64,000 nt of DNA. It comes from Clostridia bacterium. GTDB taxonomy: Bacteria > Bacillota_A > Clostridia > Christensenellales > Aristaeellaceae. Every line of letters begins with the position of its first letter. Position 1 is the stretch's first letter. Where the stretch lies: assembly GCA_017530275.1 (NCBI GenBank), contig JAFXMP010000350.1, positions 1-64,000 on the forward strand, in the 5' to 3' direction. The notes below the pieces were generated by a model, which saw only the letters and a list, made by a program, of their open reading frames with translations, had not been told where the DNA came from and searched no databases. Below are positions 60,386 through 64,000 of this stretch, one piece after another. Position numbers and translations under genes: made by a program.

Positions 60386-61563
60386 ACCGCTTCCATGCGG
60401 GCCAAAAGCACCCGGCAGCAGTGGGCGTCCACCATCTGGTGGAAGTAGTCCCGGTGCAGGCCCAGGTCCTCGCCGGTGATGGCGTCGGTGAAATGCAAGC
60501 CCACGCCGCTGCCGTAGGGGAGCCCCGCATCGGCGAAAATGAAGGGGATTTCACCCCGTTTCGGCGCGAAATTGAAGTAGCCTACGGCGAATTCATGATC
60601 GCTCATGTGTTTGAACAGGGTCAGGCCCGAATCGGGGTACTCATGCCACCAGGAGTTGGTTTCAGGATCGTATTCCGTGTTCAGCACCCGGCCCCGGTAC
60701 ACGGGATAGGGCACCCGGCCCTCCGCGTCCTGATTTACGCGCAGCAGGCCCGGATTCAGCACCAACTTTTCGGAGAAGGGCGTCATGTTCCTCACGTCGC
60801 CGCCCAGCATGAGCGGCGCGCCCAGCATGCACCACAGGGCGAACTGGGTCTGGTATTCCTGATCGGTGCAGGCCTGGCCCAGGGCTACGTTGCCCTTGCC
60901 GTACATACCCACGGTGAGCATGTCGATATCGTTGTAGCAGGCGGGGCCGCTCATGCAGAAATTGTCCAATTGGCTGCGGGCGATATTGGAAAAAGACTTG
61001 AAATTGTCCTGAATATCGCCGGTAGAGCGGTACATGTGCACGCCCAAAGATTTCATCCACTTCCAGGGCTCCTGCACGCCCCAGTTGCAGGCGGCGAACA
61101 GGATGTCCCGCCCGGAGGCTTTCAGGGCCATGCTCATGGTGGCGTAGCGGTTCTTCGCGTCGGCGCTGGCGGGGAAATTGCAGAAATCGTATTTCAGGTA
61201 ATCCACGCCCCATGCCGCGAAGGTGCGGGCGTCCACGTATTCATGATCGAAGGAGGAGGGGTAGCCCGCGCAGGTCTGCACCCCGGCGCAGGAATACATG
61301 CCGAACTTGAAGCCTAAGCTGTGCACATAATCCGAAAGGGCCTTCATGCCGTGGGGGAATTTGGCGGGGTCCGGCACTAAAAGCCCGTTTTCGTCCCGGT
61401 CCCTGAGGCTCCAGCAATCGTCGATCACGATGTAATTGTAGCCCGCGTCCAAATACCCCTTTTCCTTCATCACCCGGGCCGTTTCCCGGATCAATTCATC
61501 GGAAATGTCGTTGCCAAAGGTGTTCCAGCTGTTCCAGCCCATGGGGGGAGTGAGTAGATTCAT
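60382..61563 (-). CDS. GH27 alpha-galactosidase
   Basis: A 393-residue GH27 enzyme. It starts LTPPMGWNSWNTFG, the nucleophile Asp is in VDYLKYDFCN, the acid/base Asp lies in YRSTGDIQDNF, and the metal-free active-site YIVIDDCW is typical. No signal peptide: hydrolyses imported alpha-galactosides. GGAGGTAACT precedes the ATG at 61563; a longer frame to 61668 enters repeat copy B. Beta-L-arabinopyranosidase is a possible alternative in this family. Confidence 0.92.
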   Translation of the reverse strand: MNLLTPPMGWNSWNTFGNDISDELIRETARVMKEKGYLDAGYNYIVIDDCWSLRDRDENGLLVPDPAKFPHGMKALSDYVHSLGFKFGMYSCAGVQTCAGYPSSFDHEYVDARTFAAWGVDYLKYDFCNFPASADAKNRYATMSMALKASGRDILFAACNWGVQEPWKWMKSLGVHMYRSTGDIQDNFKSFSNIARSQLDNFCMSGPACYNDIDMLTVGMYGKGNVALGQACTDQEYQTQFALWCMLGAPLMLGGDVRNMTPFSEKLVLNPGLLRVNQDAEGRVPYPVYRGRVLNTEYDPETNSWWHEYPDSGLTLFKHMSDHEFAVGYFNFAPKRGEIPFIFADAGLPYGSGVGLHFTDAITGEDLGLHRDYFHQMVDAHCCRVLLARMEAV

Positions 61564-61615
61564 AGTTACCTCCGTGTGTTTCAGTTTATTGTGTAGTTGA
61601 CGGAAAAGAAAGAAC

Positions 61616-62008
61616 GGCGGGGCTTTGCCCCACACCCCACCAGGGAGGTGACCTCCCTGGACCCACACCTGCGGAAATTACAAGATAGGTCGAAACAACT
61701 TAGTTCCCGCTGCTGCTTGGAAAGGATAGCAAAGCTTGCCGCCGTTGTGCGTCTGGCCCGGCCGCCAAAGGCGGCCAACCCGGATGCTTTGCATCCGGGG
61801 AAAGCCGGGGAATAATCCCCAGGGGAAAGCTCGCTTTCCCCCTGGGATTTTCCCCGGCTTTCTTGGGCCAGAAGTCCGCAAACTTTCGTAAACCCCAGCG
61901 CGACAAACGAAGATTGTTTGTTTTCCCCAATATAGCAATATCACATAGAGGAGTCCAGGGGCCGAAGGCCCTTGGTTCAGGGGTTTAGGGGGCTGAAGAA
62001 GCCCCCTG
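61616..62008. repeat. multi-hairpin dispersed element, copy B
   Basis: Same build as copy A. Left end GGGGCTTTGCCCC and AGGGAGGTGACCTCCCT, then GGACCC (61616-61664). Centre 61751-61874, closed by TCTGGCCC/GGGCCAGA. Right end inverted (GTCCAGGGGCCGAAGGCCC, then AGGGGGCTGAAGAAGCCCCCT). Base changes against copy A keep the stems paired. It fills the gap between uxuA and the GH27 gene. Confidence 0.85.
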
Positions 62009-62058
62009 TCTCGTTTCTCTTTCTGCTTTAAAATGTTCTATAACCCCGAACTGTTTCT

Positions 62059-63132
62059 TTACTTGCTTCCCTTGTCAATCGCTTCCCACAGCCCGTTGAT
62101 ATACGCCGCGCCGAGAGCACGGTCGTACAAGCCGTAGCCGGGGCGGCCCTGCTCGTCCCAGATCATGCGGCCGTGGTCGGGGCGAATATAGGTGTCGGGG
62201 CAGGTATCATAGATGGCTTTCACGATTTCGTACAGATCCAGGTCGCCTGTGCAGGACAGGTGCGCCGCTTCCCGGAAATGATGGTGGCCCAGGTACTTCA
62301 CATTGCGCACGTGCATGGCCCCAATGCGGTTCATTTCGCCGAAGTGGCGGATGATCTTGGGGATGTCGTTATCCGGGTTGCTGCCCAGGGAACCGGTGCA
62401 CAGGCACAGGGTGTTGGCGGGGCTGTCGTGGAGCTTCACCATTTTGTCGAAGTCGTCCTGGCTGTGGGTGATGCGGGGCAGGCCGAAGATGGGCCAGGCG
62501 GGGTCGTCGGGATGGCAGGCCATGCGCACGCCCACTTCTTCACACACGGGGATCACCGCGTCCAGGAAATACTTGAAATTCTGCCGCAGATCGTCCGGGC
62601 CGATCTTCTCATACTGCTTGAGGGTGGTTTCCAGCAGCGCCAGCCGTTCCGGCTCCCAGCCCGGCAGGGTGAAGCCGTGGCTGTCCTCGGCGGTCTTGCG
62701 CACGATCTCCAGGGGGCCCATTTCGCCTAAGTCCTTTTCGTCGAAGTACAGGCTGTTGCTGCCGTCCTCGGGGATGACGCGGGCCAGGTCGGTGCGCAGC
62801 CAGTCGAACACCGGCATGAAGTTGTACACGATCACCTTTACCCCGTGCTTGGCCAGCATGCGGATGGTGGAGATGTAGTTGGCGATGTATTCCTCCCGGG
62901 AGGGCAGGCCCATCTTGATATCCTCGTGGACGTTCACGGATTCAATGACTTCAATTTCCAGCCCCGCGTCGTTCACTTCTTTTTTCAGGGCTTTGAATTC
63001 TTCCTCGGGCCAGTCCACGCCCGCGGGCTTGTCAAGCAGGCCCATGAGGCCCGTCATGCCGGGGATCTGCTTCACATATTTCAGGGGGATGGGGTCGATG
63101 GCGCTGCCATACCAGCGGAAGGTCATTTTCAT
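62059..63132 (-). CDS. uxuA: D-mannonate dehydratase
   Basis: A 357-residue enzyme of the UxuA barrel family that dehydrates mannonate to 2-keto-3-deoxygluconate. It starts [17 protein letters not shown]. Metal-binding residues lie in [37 protein letters not shown] and [11 protein letters not shown]. Works after UxuB (54420), although the two genes are 6 kb apart and on opposite strands. The ATG at 63132 follows AAGGAG; the extension to 63222 lacks a site. Confidence 0.94.
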   Translation of the reverse strand: MKMTFRWYGSAIDPIPLKYVKQIPGMTGLMGLLDKPAGVDWPEEEFKALKKEVNDAGLEIEVIESVNVHEDIKMGLPSREEYIANYISTIRMLAKHGVKVIVYNFMPVFDWLRTDLARVIPEDGSNSLYFDEKDLGEMGPLEIVRKTAEDSHGFTLPGWEPERLALLETTLKQYEKIGPDDLRQNFKYFLDAVIPVCEEVGVRMACHPDDPAWPIFGLPRITHSQDDFDKMVKLHDSPANTLCLCTGSLGSNPDNDIPKIIRHFGEMNRIGAMHVRNVKYLGHHHFREAAHLSCTGDLDLYEIVKAIYDTCPDTYIRPDHGRMIWDEQGRPGYGLYDRALGAAYINGLWEAIDKGSK

Positions 63133-63238
63133 AGGTTCTGGCTCCTTTCCTGCGATCAACGGTTGTATTTGGAAGAGATTTGTTTTCATGCATATTATGG
63201 CAAAAAAAGCGCGGGATGTCAAATGGATTCTGTCGGAA

Positions 63239-63682
63239 TTACCTTTGCAGCCGAATTTTCCGCCGGACCAGGGCGGCGGCGTATTCCTGCTCCTCTTCCT
63301 CGCCCTCGGGCTGGAAGGGCGGCACGGGTACGGGATTATCTTCGTCGTCCAGGGCCACGAACACGGCGTAGGCGCGGTTCACCAGGGTGCGTTTCCGGTC
63401 CAGGTTTTCCACAAAGCTGTCCACCCGCACTTCCAAAGACGTGCGGCCCGTCCAGGTGACCCGGGCCTCCTGCACCACGGTATCGTTCAGGTAGGCCGGC
63501 GCGATGAAGTTCAGGTTGTCCACGCACACGGTGGTCACGGGGCGGCAGGTATACCGCCGGGCCGCCACAGCGCCGGTGATATCGATCCAGGCCATGATTT
63601 GCCCGCCGAACAGGCGGGGCCGGGCATAGCCGTTGCAGTGCTGGGGCAGCACGATCTGCACGCTGGTGGTGATTTCCTGCAT
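63239..63682 (-). CDS. acyl-CoA thioesterase (hotdog fold)
   Basis: A 147-residue single hotdog domain: [22 protein letters not shown] carries the active-site Asp segment of YciA/BFIT-type thioesterases. The tail is very acidic ([10 protein letters not shown]). Hydrolyses acyl-CoA esters; substrate unknown. AAAGGAAG precedes the ATG at 63682; the longer frame to 63799 overlaps the kinase gene and is rejected. Confidence 0.85.
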   Translation of the reverse strand: MQEITTSVQIVLPQHCNGYARPRLFGGQIMAWIDITGAVAARRYTCRPVTTVCVDNLNFIAPAYLNDTVVQEARVTWTGRTSLEVRVDSFVENLDRKRTLVNRAYAVFVALDDEDNPVPVPPFQPEGEEEEQEYAAALVRRKIRLQR

Positions 63683-63734
63683 GATGCCACTTCCTTTCAA
63701 AATACAGGTGCGAGCGAAGCTGTTTGCCCGAAAA

Positions 63735-64000
63735 TCATCCCTGGTGTAAAGGAAGCTCCACGATGAACGTGGCGCCCTTGCCCTCTTCGCTTTCCACACT
63801 GATCGCTCCGCCGTGGAGCAGCACCAGTTGGTTCACGATGGACAGGCCCAGGCCGGTGCCGCCTTTTTCGCGGCTGCGGGCCTTATCTACGCGGTAAAAG
63901 CGGTCGAAAATGTGGGGCAGGTTTTCCTTGGGGATGCCGGGACCGTTGTCGGAAACGGTAAAGCGGGCGTCCCGGCCCTGGCGCTGGAGGCTCACCCGGA
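63735..64000 (-). CDS. sensor histidine kinase, C-terminal end (runs off the window)
   Basis: The 88 residues within the window are the end of a HATPase_c domain: VSDNGPGIP (G1 box), HIFDRFYRVDKARSREKGGTGLGLSIV (F and G2 boxes) and GKGATFIVELPL at the end. The N-terminal sensor and His box lie beyond 64000. A PhoR/WalK-like class is likely from the FYRVDKARS segment. Confidence 0.9.
   Translation of the reverse strand, partial: RVSLQRQGRDARFTVSDNGPGIPKENLPHIFDRFYRVDKARSREKGGTGLGLSIVNQLVLLHGGAISVESEEGKGATFIVELPLHQG

Noticed and set aside
1..64000. CRISPR array, tRNA, rRNA or complete insertion sequence
   Set aside because: No direct-repeat array with unique spacers, no cloverleaf or rRNA signature and no transposase gene could be recognised; the repeats present are palindromic elements.

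Overview
The window looks like a chromosomal segment from a GC-rich, spore-forming anaerobic Clostridia (Bacillota). The evidence is a Gram-positive cysteine T-box leader, yabP/yabQ and a GerMN protein, consensus sigma-A promoters, strong GGAGG ribosome sites and biotin-dependent sodium-pump decarboxylase genes. A gut or other plant-glycan-rich habitat is inferred from the many glycoside hydrolases and phosphorylases; the exact order or family cannot be fixed from the sequence alone. No tRNA, rRNA, CRISPR array, prophage or complete insertion sequence was seen.

Layout. 0-5 kb: the end of a secreted protein, a GlpA/GlpB-like FAD oxidoreductase pair, a feruloyl-esterase-like hydrolase with a NUDIX protein. 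5-8 kb: two c-di-GMP proteins (EAL, then GGDEF). 8.5-11 kb: a GH94 phosphorylase broken by a one-base frameshift. 11-13.5 kb: a T-box-controlled cysE-cysS operon. 13.6-17 kb: a heterodimeric ABC exporter. 17-24.8 kb: GH31, a DUF2974 lipase-fold protein with a HAD remnant, a diguanylate cyclase, an exopolysaccharide initiating transferase and a GerMN protein. 24.9-34.5 kb: sugar isomerase, MTHFR-like enzyme, GH38 and GH130 mannoside genes, and a secreted pullulanase. 34.6-45 kb: MerR-like regulator, recO, a GmrSD-like DUF262 protein, hicBA, an ABC-2 transporter interrupted by a probable type I toxin-antitoxin locus, yabPQ, a polysaccharide deacetylase, and a BglII/BstYI-like restriction enzyme with an MT-A70 methyltransferase. 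45-51.3 kb: a biotin-dependent carboxyltransferase/sodium pump operon containing a STAS/RsbW-like pair. 51.9-52.3 kb: a probable replication origin (DnaA boxes, DnaA-trios, AT-rich tract) directly before dnaN, but without dnaA or recF. 53.5-64 kb: DUF368, uxuB, a second STAS/RsbW-like pair with a 2-hydroxycarboxylate transporter, malic enzyme, GH27, uxuA, a thioesterase and the end of a sensor kinase.

Metabolic reading (inference): imported malate or citrate would be handled by malic enzyme and by the oxaloacetate/acyl-CoA carboxyltransferase-Na+ pump, giving pyruvate and a sodium gradient. Mannosides (GH38/GH130), galactosides (GH27), alpha-glucans (pullulanase, GH31), beta-glucosides or similar (GH94) and hexuronates (UxuA/UxuB) feed glycolysis.

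The most unusual content is non-coding. First, seven palindromes built of 7-bp repeats each sit directly behind a stop codon, with arms that differ between copies but match within a copy. Second, two ~390-bp multi-hairpin elements have double-hairpin inverted ends and compensatory base changes, plus a solo end. Third, a compact 30-residue toxin-like gene has an overlapping antisense RNA. The two STAS/RsbW-like pairs attached to carboxylate-energy operons are the most unusual protein-coding theme.
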